The position numbers were made by a program, and so were the translations under genes. From Vibrio hippocampi (lineage in GTDB: Bacteria > Pseudomonadota > Gammaproteobacteria > Enterobacterales > Vibrionaceae), in contig NZ_CAKLCM010000003.1 in NCBI RefSeq assembly GCF_921292975.1, positions 62,001-126,000 on the forward strand: a stretch of 64,000 bases of DNA. The letters are read 5' to 3'. Under the pieces are notes generated by a model. That model was not told the origin of the DNA. It searched no databases and saw only the letters and a program-made list of their open reading frames with translations. Below, piece by piece: positions 17,401-25,452 of this stretch (position 1 is its first letter; the number at the start of each line of letters is the position of its first letter).

Positions 17401-19093
17401 TGGAAATACAACTAAAACTTTTAAGCTCGATCCTAATGAAAAGTTCGCTTTTCCAGTCGATGTGCGTGTCGGACATTCAGTGGGTCTAGCCACATTCACA
17501 CTATCGGTGGAAAGTGAGGTCTACAATGTTACTCGAAGTTGGCGTGTTCCGGTGCGCTCGGGTACCCCATACGTAACAAAACAGACAACAAAAGTTATTG
17601 CACCGGGACAGAGTCTCGCGATTACGCAACGCCAGTGGGCAGGGATTTTACCCATTGTTCAAGGTGAGAGTACGGTATCTTTTAGTTATACCCCAAAGGT
17701 CGATCCTCTTTCATTTGCTCAAGGTCTTTACCGATATCCTTATGGTTGCGTTGAGCAAACAACAAGCAAAGCCTACCCTTGGTTGCTGAATGAACAATCA
17801 CTGGAACCACTCAAGAATAAAGTCGTTGGCGAGATGTCCGATAAGGATATGTTGATAGCCGCTGTAGCGCGTCTTGAAAATGCTCAAAAGTCTAATGGGG
17901 GATTTGGTTTGTGGGGATCTCATTCAAGCGAAGAACCTTGGCTCACTGGTTACGTCGCAAACTTCTTGCTGCAAGTCCAAAAACAGTACCCAGAGATTGT
18001 GGCGGAGAAAACGGTCAATCGCACAGTGAGTCGGGCAAAACAACACCTAAGAAACTCAGATGCGATAGGTGAGGACAAGGCATATATTGGATATGTATTA
18101 GCATTACACGGAGAACTGACATTTGCTGATGCATCCACACATCTTAAATCAGTCGCTACCTCAGATAGTCTGAGCCAAGCTTATTTGGGTGGGACGTTTT
18201 ACTTACTCGGCGATATGAAAACAGGGCAACGATTCATCGATAGCAGTATACGAGTGTTTGGCGATAGTTGGGGTAAACGTACAGGCTACGACTATGATTC
18301 CCAATTATCTTCGGCTGCTAAGATTGTCTCTATCATTACTAACCTAGAAAAAGTGGGACCTATAGACAATAACCTAGCGAGTTTTCGTATTCATGCCGCT
18401 GAGGAGATTTTAGAGCGTATTAAGGGGCGTCGATACTTCAGTACACAAGAGAAATTTGCATTAACCATGGCTGGGTTCGATTTACAAAAGCTCAATAATC
18501 AGGTTGTTCATTTACAACAGAATCACCAAAATATTTCAGCGGCAAATGCCATTGAAATGGTGCTGGGTGATCAGTTTAGAAACAATACTGAGAAAAGCAT
18601 CTATGCCACGGAATCTATAGAGGGTTTTGCTGACCCAGTTTCACTTGCAAGTAGCATTAACGTTGAGCGGGTCAAACGTACTTACTTTGACAACAAAGGA
18701 AACAAGAAGTACACGCATCAGTTTAAAGTCGGTGACATTGTGATTGCTAAGGTGGAATTTGAACTCGAAGAAGATATTGCTCGTGGCATGATGATTGACT
18801 ACATACCAGCAGGCATGGTGATTGAAGATCCCGCGTATACGGCAGCGAATGATATTCTTGAAGCATTAGAGATGACGAATAGTTCTGCCGAGATGATCGA
18901 GTATCGCAACGATCGATTTGTCACTGCCGGTTCGTATAAGTCGGGGCGAACATATGTCTACCATTATGTGATGAGAGCAGAAACGCCGACTGATACTGTT
19001 GTTCCAAACGTCTACATTGAAGACATGTACTCCCCGGAACGTTTTGTTTATGAGGATGCTAGCTTCATTAACTATCTGAAAATTTGGCGGTAA
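14435..19093 (+). CDS. Bacterial alpha-2-macroglobulin with thioester motif
   Basis: This 1552-residue exported protein begins with a signal peptide (residues 1-26, cleavage after ALA). The chain is a series of beta-sandwich macroglobulin domains followed by an alpha-helical thioester domain. The thioester motif GCVEQ is complete at Cys1105 to Gln1108. Such proteins are thought to trap foreign proteases in the periplasm, the thioester linking covalently to the attacker. Unlike E. coli YfhM, no lipobox Cys is visible, so this one is probably soluble or otherwise retained. Its stop codon overlaps the start of pbpC by one base, the usual partnership for this family, suggesting repair of a breached cell wall. 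Confidence 0.9.
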   Translation: MKTLPTSLIAALWLLISMLFAHSALAVSVAHLSTGRIDAKTSIIVELEGATLPIYLPVKKDGVDIAAEWALSHDHSFQYLDVEKYGLGEFEVSLSSVSRKNGLDKQEHISIYEASPSIRVVGTGPFVNASGNRAIPIEAVNATAASLSIYKVNDIPDLFNEYFYTNKLLSWRANRLRKNFEHVTDLTFKLPLGRPNEPKLSNLTLPDELENGWYIIAIKPSDLFDDPEVFHVLLSDIGLQAKVFGKNASLQAVDLKSGEPLSHGKVTIISKDGVRATAELNNGFAQFEYKERAETDIILVEHQEHLAILPLKEVPLDLSDFDVTGAQQKALSTFIFSNRDLFKPAETVSFNIVLRQVSGHLSAENSVFVEVIKPDGKVAVSETLDELRSGLFTYEFAIPSSAKLGRWTLSVKTNASEENGLGQFFFNVAEFVPERMDLDIDSPEFVVAGQEVSVYASGRYLYGQKAAGNRFVASSVLRSIDFFPGQYQDYFVGKQHYISSYESPDDVEIELNEEGHGEYQLTAIDPSVLDGPARLTVSNQLFESGGATTTRVTRLLVSNQNSVVGIRPHSEQFNYFDDANFSLLLLNHKGDNPVSGKVSVKLERNRGGYYWVYSEGSGWDLNRDDKWRLTDFKQIDFGLKPQSLSFPVEWGNYRVTATSPDGQETVYSFYVGWREGERQVPVKPDQLAMSVNKESYLDGESIDIEINSPVSGMVSLELVGDRTYVQKQVRTEGKLTTQIQLPESLARHDLYLIATLVNTENAYTRRLLAVQPIKLNRDNNKIDVQLEMPRRFEPYKTHWITVKAKTKEPLQDPYVVLTIADKGILNLSRYHVPDIFNQFYGQKRLTADIIDLYSRQFETRPSSFITHRYGGDGDSDSSGRPLDGLVESKTFNHVFAPVALDKNGEARIEVKVPDYNGEVQVVATVIDRNRFGHHVEDLKVSAPIVAELSVPRFFAIESTSQIMLEAANQTNEPQIVTLDIATQGGAELIGNTTKTFKLDPNEKFAFPVDVRVGHSVGLATFTLSVESEVYNVTRSWRVPVRSGTPYVTKQTTKVIAPGQSLAITQRQWAGILPIVQGESTVSFSYTPKVDPLSFAQGLYRYPYGCVEQTTSKAYPWLLNEQSLEPLKNKVVGEMSDKDMLIAAVARLENAQKSNGGFGLWGSHSSEEPWLTGYVANFLLQVQKQYPEIVAEKTVNRTVSRAKQHLRNSDAIGEDKAYIGYVLALHGELTFADASTHLKSVATSDSLSQAYLGGTFYLLGDMKTGQRFIDSSIRVFGDSWGKRTGYDYDSQLSSAAKIVSIITNLEKVGPIDNNLASFRIHAAEEILERIKGRRYFSTQEKFALTMAGFDLQKLNNQVVHLQQNHQNISAANAIEMVLGDQFRNNTEKSIYATESIEGFADPVSLASSINVERVKRTYFDNKGNKKYTHQFKVGDIVIAKVEFELEEDIARGMMIDYIPAGMVIEDPAYTAANDILEALEMTNSSAEMIEYRNDRFVTAGSYKSGRTYVYHYVMRAETPTDTVVPNVYIEDMYSPERFVYEDASFINYLKIWR

Positions 19094-21231
19094 TGAAGGA
19101 TAAAGACGTCAATGCAAAGCTGAAAGCCATCGGCGGTGCTGTACTGGCATCAACACTGCTGATGTACTCAATTTGGAGCGCCCTAAATTGGGCGTTTCCT
19201 TTACCCACATTGGATACTTCTCGTCAGGCCACCAATGTTTTGGCATCTGATGGGCAAGTGTTACGGCAGTTTGCCGATCAAAATGGTGTATTCAGAACAC
19301 CAGTTTCTCTGGATAAAGTGTCCAATATATACATTGATACACTGTTGAGTTATGAAGACAAAAGGTTCTACCATCACTATGGAGTCGATGTTTTTGCGCT
19401 CATCCGCGCGGTAGGTCAACGACTTGCGTATGGTCGTGTGATTTCAGGAGGATCAACGCTAACTATGCAGGTAGTCAGACTGTTTTTTCCGTATCAACGC
19501 ACATACTTGGGAAAATTAATACAGATCTTTCGTGCACTTCAACTAGAGCAACAATATAGCAAACAAGAGATACTGGAGTTTTATCTCACTTATGCGCCAA
19601 TGGGGGGGAATATTGAAGGGGTAGAGGTCGCAAGCCAACGCTATTTTGGCAAATCTGCCCATGAGCTAAATATCATTGACGCTGCATTGTTAGCGGTAGT
19701 CCCGCAAAGACCGAGTGTTTATCGACCCGATCGTTACCCAGATAAGGCAAAAAGTGCGAGAAACAAGGTACTTCGACGCCTAATGGTTAATGGAAAACTC
19801 ACCCAAAACGCGTATCAATTATTATCGCAAGAGCCGATAGTTTCCCAGAGAAAACCCATTAAAAAAGGGGTGCCGCTGTTAGCGCGAGAGCTGAAGAAAA
19901 GGTATCCAAATCATACCCAAATCCAGACACATATCAGCAGTGAGTTGCAATCGGATATCTCTGATGTCATTGCTCAACGATTCTCTACACTCAATAGCCA
20001 ACTTTCTATCGCAGTTTTGGTTATGGAAAATCAGTCTGGAAATGTAATAGCTTACAAAGGCTCACTCGACATTGATAATCAGACCAGCTTTGGGCATGTG
20101 GATATGACAAAAGCGGTTCGTTCGCCCGGCTCAACACTGAAACCGTTTATTTATGCACAAGCGTTTGAGGCGGGGCTGATTCATTCTGAGAGTCTGCTAC
20201 TTGATATTCCAACCGATTTTAGTGACTACCAGCCTCAGAATTTTGACCAAGAATTCCAAGGTCGTATCTCAGCATCTGAAGCTCTGCAACAGTCTAAGAA
20301 CATTGCTCCAGTTTTTTTGCTCAATCGAGTAGGGGCACAGACGTTAAGCGAACGGCTTGAAGTCGTCGGGGCCTCATTACGCCTTCCAGAAGACAACTTA
20401 ACCGTTGCGTTAGGCGGAGGTGGTTCAACGTTGCGCGAGCTTGTTATGTATTACTCAGCATTTAACCGCCAAGGTGTAGCTATAAAGCCCAGACTAGGGG
20501 CAAGTGAAAGCCTGAGGGAAGCTCGAATAATGACAGAAGAAAGTGCTTGGATAGTAAAAACAATACTGGAAGATATTCGTCCACCAGATCGAGCAAGAGC
20601 AAACTATGGTCGTAACGTTGCTTGGAAGACGGGCACTAGCTATGGCTATAGAGATGCTTGGGCGCTTGGAACCAGTTCAGACTACACCGTTGGAGTTTGG
20701 GTTGGACGACCCGATGGAACGCCGTATGTAGGACAGACAGGGGCAACTCAAGCTGCCCCTTTGCTATTTGATGTTTTTGACCTTTTACCAAAAGATACGA
20801 TCAAACAGCAAAAGCCAGAGACCGTTGTTCAAACCGATATCTGCTGGCCAAGTGGACTCGATGCCAAATTGGTGAGCAGTGAGCATTGTAGGCTAAAGAA
20901 ACGAGCTTGGACTATCGATGGATTAACCCCAAGAACGCTTCGGGAAGACGACCAAATTGAGAAGATGCACCAATGGCCTCATGCTTTGACATTATGGCGC
21001 CAAAGTACAAATCATCGAAAGATTGACATTCTTGTGCCGAGAGACGGCAGTCATATTTATTCATACGCGGGTCAAACGATACCTTTAAGGGCTTCAAGCG
21101 ATAACGTGCGATGGTATTTGGATGGCTCGGTGACGAGTAATGTGTTGTATTTGGATGAACTAAAAGGTGAGCATAGGCTCACTGCTTGTGATGGGAACGT
21201 TTGTGGAGAGGCAACGGTGAATGTCTATTGA
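19093..21231 (+). CDS. pbpC: Penicillin-binding protein 1C
   Basis: This 712-residue bifunctional peptidoglycan synthase has an N-terminal membrane anchor (residues 13-35). The glycosyltransferase domain follows, with catalytic Glu88 in YEDKRFYHHYGVD and the GGSTLTMQ motif near residue 119. The transpeptidase has Ser347 in STLK and KTGT at 512. A C-terminal beta domain typical of PBP1C closes the chain. I chose the ATG at 19093, whose A is the last base of the macroglobulin stop (TAATG), so translation is coupled. PBP1C with a macroglobulin is a conserved pair proposed to act in envelope defence and repair. All active-site motifs are intact. Confidence 0.92.
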   Translation: MKDKDVNAKLKAIGGAVLASTLLMYSIWSALNWAFPLPTLDTSRQATNVLASDGQVLRQFADQNGVFRTPVSLDKVSNIYIDTLLSYEDKRFYHHYGVDVFALIRAVGQRLAYGRVISGGSTLTMQVVRLFFPYQRTYLGKLIQIFRALQLEQQYSKQEILEFYLTYAPMGGNIEGVEVASQRYFGKSAHELNIIDAALLAVVPQRPSVYRPDRYPDKAKSARNKVLRRLMVNGKLTQNAYQLLSQEPIVSQRKPIKKGVPLLARELKKRYPNHTQIQTHISSELQSDISDVIAQRFSTLNSQLSIAVLVMENQSGNVIAYKGSLDIDNQTSFGHVDMTKAVRSPGSTLKPFIYAQAFEAGLIHSESLLLDIPTDFSDYQPQNFDQEFQGRISASEALQQSKNIAPVFLLNRVGAQTLSERLEVVGASLRLPEDNLTVALGGGGSTLRELVMYYSAFNRQGVAIKPRLGASESLREARIMTEESAWIVKTILEDIRPPDRARANYGRNVAWKTGTSYGYRDAWALGTSSDYTVGVWVGRPDGTPYVGQTGATQAAPLLFDVFDLLPKDTIKQQKPETVVQTDICWPSGLDAKLVSSEHCRLKKRAWTIDGLTPRTLREDDQIEKMHQWPHALTLWRQSTNHRKIDILVPRDGSHIYSYAGQTIPLRASSDNVRWYLDGSVTSNVLYLDELKGEHRLTACDGNVCGEATVNVY

Positions 21232-21244
21232 TATTAAGAGTATG

Positions 21245-21276
21245 GTTCTATACCAACAATGTTCTATACCAACAAT
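21245..21276. repeat. Perfect 16-bp tandem duplication
   Basis: GTTCTATACCAACAAT occurs twice back to back, immediately after the pbpC stop codon region. Confidence 0.9.
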
Positions 21277-21412
21277 GTTGGCTACCAAGTCAATACAATT
21301 ACTCATATTTCCAGCCAAATGACGCATCGCTGCCTCAACGTGTCGTAGTAACTTTAACCGAGAACGAACTTCCGAGACAACTCACGTCACTAGCTATCTT
21401 ATAGAACTATTT

Positions 21413-21438
21413 CATACAGCTATCTCATACAGCTATCT
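21413..21438. repeat. Perfect 13-bp tandem duplication
   Basis: CATACAGCTATCT occurs twice in tandem, with decayed partial units on both sides (TAGCTATCT at 21391 and CATAGA at 21439). Confidence 0.85.
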
Positions 21439-21766
21439 CATAGAACGATACGCGATGGCATCACTCTCGAAGTCAGCACAGAAGATACACCTTGAACGCT
21501 AACTATCATGCTGCTTGGGGCTCAAGGAGGGTTGGTCTTTGTTGGTTATGATAAATGGATAAATAATACAAAAAGCGTGGCTTTTCGCGAGGTTTTAACG
21601 CCCATACACTTTATCTAGTAATTAAATAAGTGATTAAATTCATATACTTTGGTTAATAACATGCTCAATGTCCACTTCTGATAATGAAAACATTTAGCAA
21701 TTGAGAGTAGGATGATATTGTATGATGATAGTGTTTGTATAAGAAACATAGGAAAGAGTGTTTTCA

Positions 21767-24361
21767 ATGAAGAAAAAATATTTAGCTGGTGCGATTTCAC
21801 TGGCGTGTCTATTTGTTTACGGCTGTGGCGGAAGCAGCGATGGTGGAAGTAGCGGCGGCGGTGATGACTCCGAAATCGTGATTGATGGTAACGCGGAATC
21901 GGTTGAAGAGTTACAGGCTGAGCTAGAAGCTGCCACTGATGGCGATACGATCACGCTTTCTGGTGATTTTAGTTCGACTGAACCGGTTACGTTTACGCTT
22001 GATAAGTCTATAACCCTTACTGGCAGTGCGACAGCGGCAAGTTCGTCTAGCGATGGAAAAGCCGTGATTTCTGGCAATGTCTGTTTTGACGTTCCTGATT
22101 CGGCAGATGGTCACGGGGGCATTACTCTCTCAAATCTTCATTTTGAAGATATTGAAATGGAAGAGAGCAGTGATGGTCAATCATGTGGCAGTGAAAGTGC
22201 TTCACGCTCTATCATCAATATCGGTAAAGTGGGCACGGGTGATACTTACGTGACTCTTGAGAACCTCAGTTTCGATGGTAGCGGTTTTGACGAGTTAACG
22301 GGTAACCCTACGGCTTGGATCTATTCGCGTGGTTTAGTCAAAGTCATTGATAGCTCCTTTACCAACAAGCAGACGGTGAATGCAGCGAATAGCATTATCT
22401 ATTTGAACTGTGGCAGTACTCGTGCGGACGACTCTCTGTTTGACAATAACAATTTTAGTTTGGAACAAACCTCTTCAGACGTCGCGGGTGTATGGGTTGG
22501 TCAGTTTGATGGTAAAAGTTGTGCGGCTAGTGTAACGGACAACACCTTTACTAACTTCGCGACGAATACGACGGACACTGAGGACGAGTTTGCCGCCATC
22601 GTTGATGGTAGCTCAGACGGTGTTCAGATCTCAGGTAATGATTTTGGTGACGGAGAAGTCACTGACCCAGAAGAGCCGGGCGACGGTGATGTGGTTGCTC
22701 CCTATTCGCTATCTGCATTCTCTAGTGTTATTGACCAATCTAAATTGCAACGTTGGGACCCGACATTAAGCGATGGCGATAAGCTTGAAGTTAAAAATAG
22801 CACCATTGCTGATGATGAATACTATGACGACTATTTCTACGCTTACGATGGCTCTGAAGAAATGGTCTTCACTATGCGTGGTGATAGTAATCGCTCGGAA
22901 TTGCGTGTAGAAAATAACTTCGACGTGACTGATGTTGGCTATACCATGAGTGCGAGCTTCCAGCCGATTGATATTGATGAAGCGATTGCTGTGAGTGTTG
23001 ATGGCGACGAAGTGACATTCTTGCAGGTTCACAATAATAGCGGTGATGACTATATCCCTCATCCATTGCTGCGTGTTACCTATGAAGAGACTCGTGACGA
23101 CCTTGACGGTCATTACTGGGCAGTCATCAAAACCAATGCGCTAGACTGTAGCTCCGATAGTGACGATTACGGTAGCGCCGATTGTAACGACTCTTATGAG
23201 CGAATTAGCCTTGGTGAAGCGAATTTAGACGCGATGACGGATATTGATATTTCCGTTGGCAATAGCCGTTTAGTCATTACGGTCGAGGGTGAAGAAAAAG
23301 TTGACTACGATATCAGCTATTGGGGTGATCTACTGAGCTACTTTAAAGCCGGAGTTTATAACCAGTACGATGTTAATGGTGCGGATTATTGGTCAGAAGC
23401 TCGCTTCTCTAAATTAACCGTATCAGAAAATAGTGAAGAGCCCGATCCAGAGCCAACCACGGGTTGGGATATCGATGAGTGGAAGATCACTATCCCAGCA
23501 AGTAAAGATGATTGGTATGGTGATGGCGGCACTTCTGCTGCGGAAGTCGTCCCTGCGTTTTGTGATGATGACAGTAAAGATGTCTTAAGCGACGATGCCG
23601 ATCTGGTTTATAAAGAGTACGAAACCGATATTTCATTCTTCAATGTGATTGATGGTCGTATGCACTTCAGAACTGATATGGGCTACGGAACATCAACGAG
23701 TAACTCAAGTTACATTCGTTCAGAGTTGCGTGAACTGTTCAATGCGCAAGCGTTGGATACCTGTAGCACCAGCAACGATGACCGAATGACGAGTTGGTTT
23801 ATTGATGACAGTGCTACAAATACACAGACTCACAAATTGACCTCAGTGTTGCGTATTGAAGAATACCCGAGTATTAGCGGTCAAGATCCTAAAGTGGTTG
23901 TCGGTCAGGTTCATGGCTGGGAGATCTCGCAAGCTTTGGTTAAAGTGCTGTGGGAAGGTGAAAACAAGCCAGTACGTGTCATTATGAATCAGGGCTTTTT
24001 TACTGACAATGAGAAGTGTGACGACGATAACCCGGTTAATAACTGTGATGAGTGGTCATTCAGTATCGAGCTTGGCACGTATGCGGCAGATGTGGATTGG
24101 CAGTATGTGATTCAAGTTGACGAAGATGGCATCTATCTGGCGACAGAAGACGAATCGGGTGCGGTTGAAAAGCAGATCAATTGGGGTGTCGCGTTCCAAG
24201 ATAAGGATGGCGATTCAGTTACCATGTCAGAAGATTGGGCGGGTAATGACATCGCTTACTACTTCAAGGCGGGTATCTATCCTCAATTTAAACCTGACAG
24301 CGATAATGCCGGCGAGCGCTTCGATGTGAGTTTCTCAACGGTGAATATCGAACATAAATAA
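21767..24361 (+). CDS. Secreted lipoprotein with beta-helix-like region and two PL7 alginate lyase domains
   Basis: This 864-residue protein starts at the ATG at 21767, preceded by AGGAAA. A lipoprotein signal ends VYGC, giving Cys20; Gly at the next position suggests outer-membrane sorting. After a Ser/Gly linker, residues 45-295 look like a parallel beta-helix module. Residues 310-553 form a PL7 domain with RSELR (376-380), QVH (420-422) and YFKAGVYNQ (525-533). Residues 566-861 form a second PL7 domain with RSELR (651-655), QVH (714-716) and YFKAGIYPQ (832-840). These are the conserved catalytic and substrate-binding strands of PL7 enzymes, which beta-eliminate alginate. Both domains look active. 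Linkers are acidic, as expected of a marine secreted enzyme. Confidence 0.92.
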   Translation: MKKKYLAGAISLACLFVYGCGGSSDGGSSGGGDDSEIVIDGNAESVEELQAELEAATDGDTITLSGDFSSTEPVTFTLDKSITLTGSATAASSSSDGKAVISGNVCFDVPDSADGHGGITLSNLHFEDIEMEESSDGQSCGSESASRSIINIGKVGTGDTYVTLENLSFDGSGFDELTGNPTAWIYSRGLVKVIDSSFTNKQTVNAANSIIYLNCGSTRADDSLFDNNNFSLEQTSSDVAGVWVGQFDGKSCAASVTDNTFTNFATNTTDTEDEFAAIVDGSSDGVQISGNDFGDGEVTDPEEPGDGDVVAPYSLSAFSSVIDQSKLQRWDPTLSDGDKLEVKNSTIADDEYYDDYFYAYDGSEEMVFTMRGDSNRSELRVENNFDVTDVGYTMSASFQPIDIDEAIAVSVDGDEVTFLQVHNNSGDDYIPHPLLRVTYEETRDDLDGHYWAVIKTNALDCSSDSDDYGSADCNDSYERISLGEANLDAMTDIDISVGNSRLVITVEGEEKVDYDISYWGDLLSYFKAGVYNQYDVNGADYWSEARFSKLTVSENSEEPDPEPTTGWDIDEWKITIPASKDDWYGDGGTSAAEVVPAFCDDDSKDVLSDDADLVYKEYETDISFFNVIDGRMHFRTDMGYGTSTSNSSYIRSELRELFNAQALDTCSTSNDDRMTSWFIDDSATNTQTHKLTSVLRIEEYPSISGQDPKVVVGQVHGWEISQALVKVLWEGENKPVRVIMNQGFFTDNEKCDDDNPVNNCDEWSFSIELGTYAADVDWQYVIQVDEDGIYLATEDESGAVEKQINWGVAFQDKDGDSVTMSEDWAGNDIAYYFKAGIYPQFKPDSDNAGERFDVSFSTVNIEHK

Positions 24362-24377
24362 CCCAACGGGTAAAACT

Positions 24378-24410
24378 AAAATTGCAGCCAATCGGCTGCA
24401 ATTTTTTTTA
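24378..24410 (+). terminator. Terminator of the alginate lyase gene
   Basis: AAAATTGCAGCC and GGCTGCAATTTT form a 12-bp stem with loop AATC, followed by a run of eight Ts. Confidence 0.93.
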
Positions 24411-24423
24411 TCTCTCTGGTCGA

Positions 24424-25302
24424 CTACTCAGCAAGAGTTTGTGCTGGGGTAGGCTTGCGTCTTATTAGCTTGTGCCAACGAATAGGCATCATAGGCACGA
24501 CAATTAAGGCAATACCCATCAAGGTCAATAGGTCTGGGATTTCATCAAACCACATCACACCAAATAGCGTGACAAAGACTAAACCAGAGTATTCAGCAAG
24601 CGCAATTTGGTTCGCGGGTGCTTTGTTGTAAGCCAACACGACCAGAGCATGGTATCCAAGAACAAACAGGTTGATCGCCAAAATCCACCCTAACTGAACG
24701 GTATTAATATCGGTCCACTCTCTGAGGGCAAGAACGAGAGAAACCGGCAGGGTCATGACTGATGTCCAGAACAGGGTTGAAACAATGTGGTGATCGGAAG
24801 GCAGCTTCTTCACCAGAATGTTACCCATAGCAAGACCCAGAGCACTCCCCAATGCAACGATCATAGCCCAGTGAAATTGGTCCGGTCTTAGAACAATCAG
24901 CACGCCGCAGAAGCCAATCAGAGTCGCTATCGCTTTCTGCTTTGTTGGACGCTCAGCCAGTAAAACCATAGAAAGCGGCAACATCATTAATGGACCAACG
25001 TAAAACATGGCGTTAGCGGTCGCGAGTGTCAGGTGAGTGATTGCGACCATGGCACAAGCACTACCGACTAAGATGAACTGCGCACGCAAAAAGGCGATTT
25101 TGCCACACCCTTCAAAGCGTTTCTGTTTTGGCAGTCTTAACCACAGAGGCATTAAGATCAACACACTCATTAGCTGACGAATAAACACGTATTGGAATGT
25201 CGGCACTTCACCGTTGAGTACTTTTAGAGAAACATCAGAAAAAGACGCAAGTAGATTGGCCAATACCAATAGCAGTATGGCTTGATGGGTCACTTTATTC
25301 AT
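24424..25302 (-). CDS. EamA/DMT-family transporter
   Basis: This 292-residue inner-membrane protein has about ten hydrophobic helices and two EamA repeats, the layout of drug/metabolite transporters. I chose the ATG at 25302 (MNKVTHQAILLLV), since residues upstream in the same frame lack membrane character. The ribosome site is weak. DMT proteins move small metabolites, often outward, and the substrate cannot be read from sequence. It faces the alginate lyase gene tail to tail. A perfect copy of the candidate operator (ATGTCATACAA) lies 20 bases upstream, so it may belong to the alginate regulon. Confidence 0.82.
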   Translation of the reverse strand: MNKVTHQAILLLVLANLLASFSDVSLKVLNGEVPTFQYVFIRQLMSVLILMPLWLRLPKQKRFEGCGKIAFLRAQFILVGSACAMVAITHLTLATANAMFYVGPLMMLPLSMVLLAERPTKQKAIATLIGFCGVLIVLRPDQFHWAMIVALGSALGLAMGNILVKKLPSDHHIVSTLFWTSVMTLPVSLVLALREWTDINTVQLGWILAINLFVLGYHALVVLAYNKAPANQIALAEYSGLVFVTLFGVMWFDEIPDLLTLMGIALIVVPMMPIRWHKLIRRKPTPAQTLAE

Positions 25303-25321
25303 GGGGGTTCGTTGTGGGCTT

Positions 25322-25332
25322 ATGTCATACAA
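25322..25332. promoter_or_regulatory. Candidate operator upstream of the DMT transporter
   Basis: ATGTCATACAA here is identical to the copy at 28680-28690 before the second symporter. It lies 20 bases from the transporter start. Confidence 0.4.
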
Positions 25333-25396
25333 AATAGAACGGTGGCGAATCATACACCATAAGTTTGAGTTTGGCTTGGGTATAGATAAAAAACAA

Positions 25397-25430
25397 CCAA
25401 AAAAAAGCCCCGAGGTAGTCACCTCAGGGC
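25397..25430 (-). terminator. Terminator of the chemoreceptor gene
   Basis: On the minus strand, GCCCTGAGGT pairs with ACCTCGGGGC (one mismatch) and is followed by ten Ts, 23 bases past the stop codon. Confidence 0.88.
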
Positions 25431-25452
25431 CCGTATTTAGACAATCTGTGAG

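Larger units (their letters stand above)
21232..21749. other. Repeat-rich intergenic region
   Basis: About 520 bases without a gene contain two sets of short direct repeats (21245-21276 and 21413-21438) and then the promoter of the lyase gene. A TTGTATGATGA element at 21718-21728 resembles half of the candidate operator. Confidence 0.5.
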
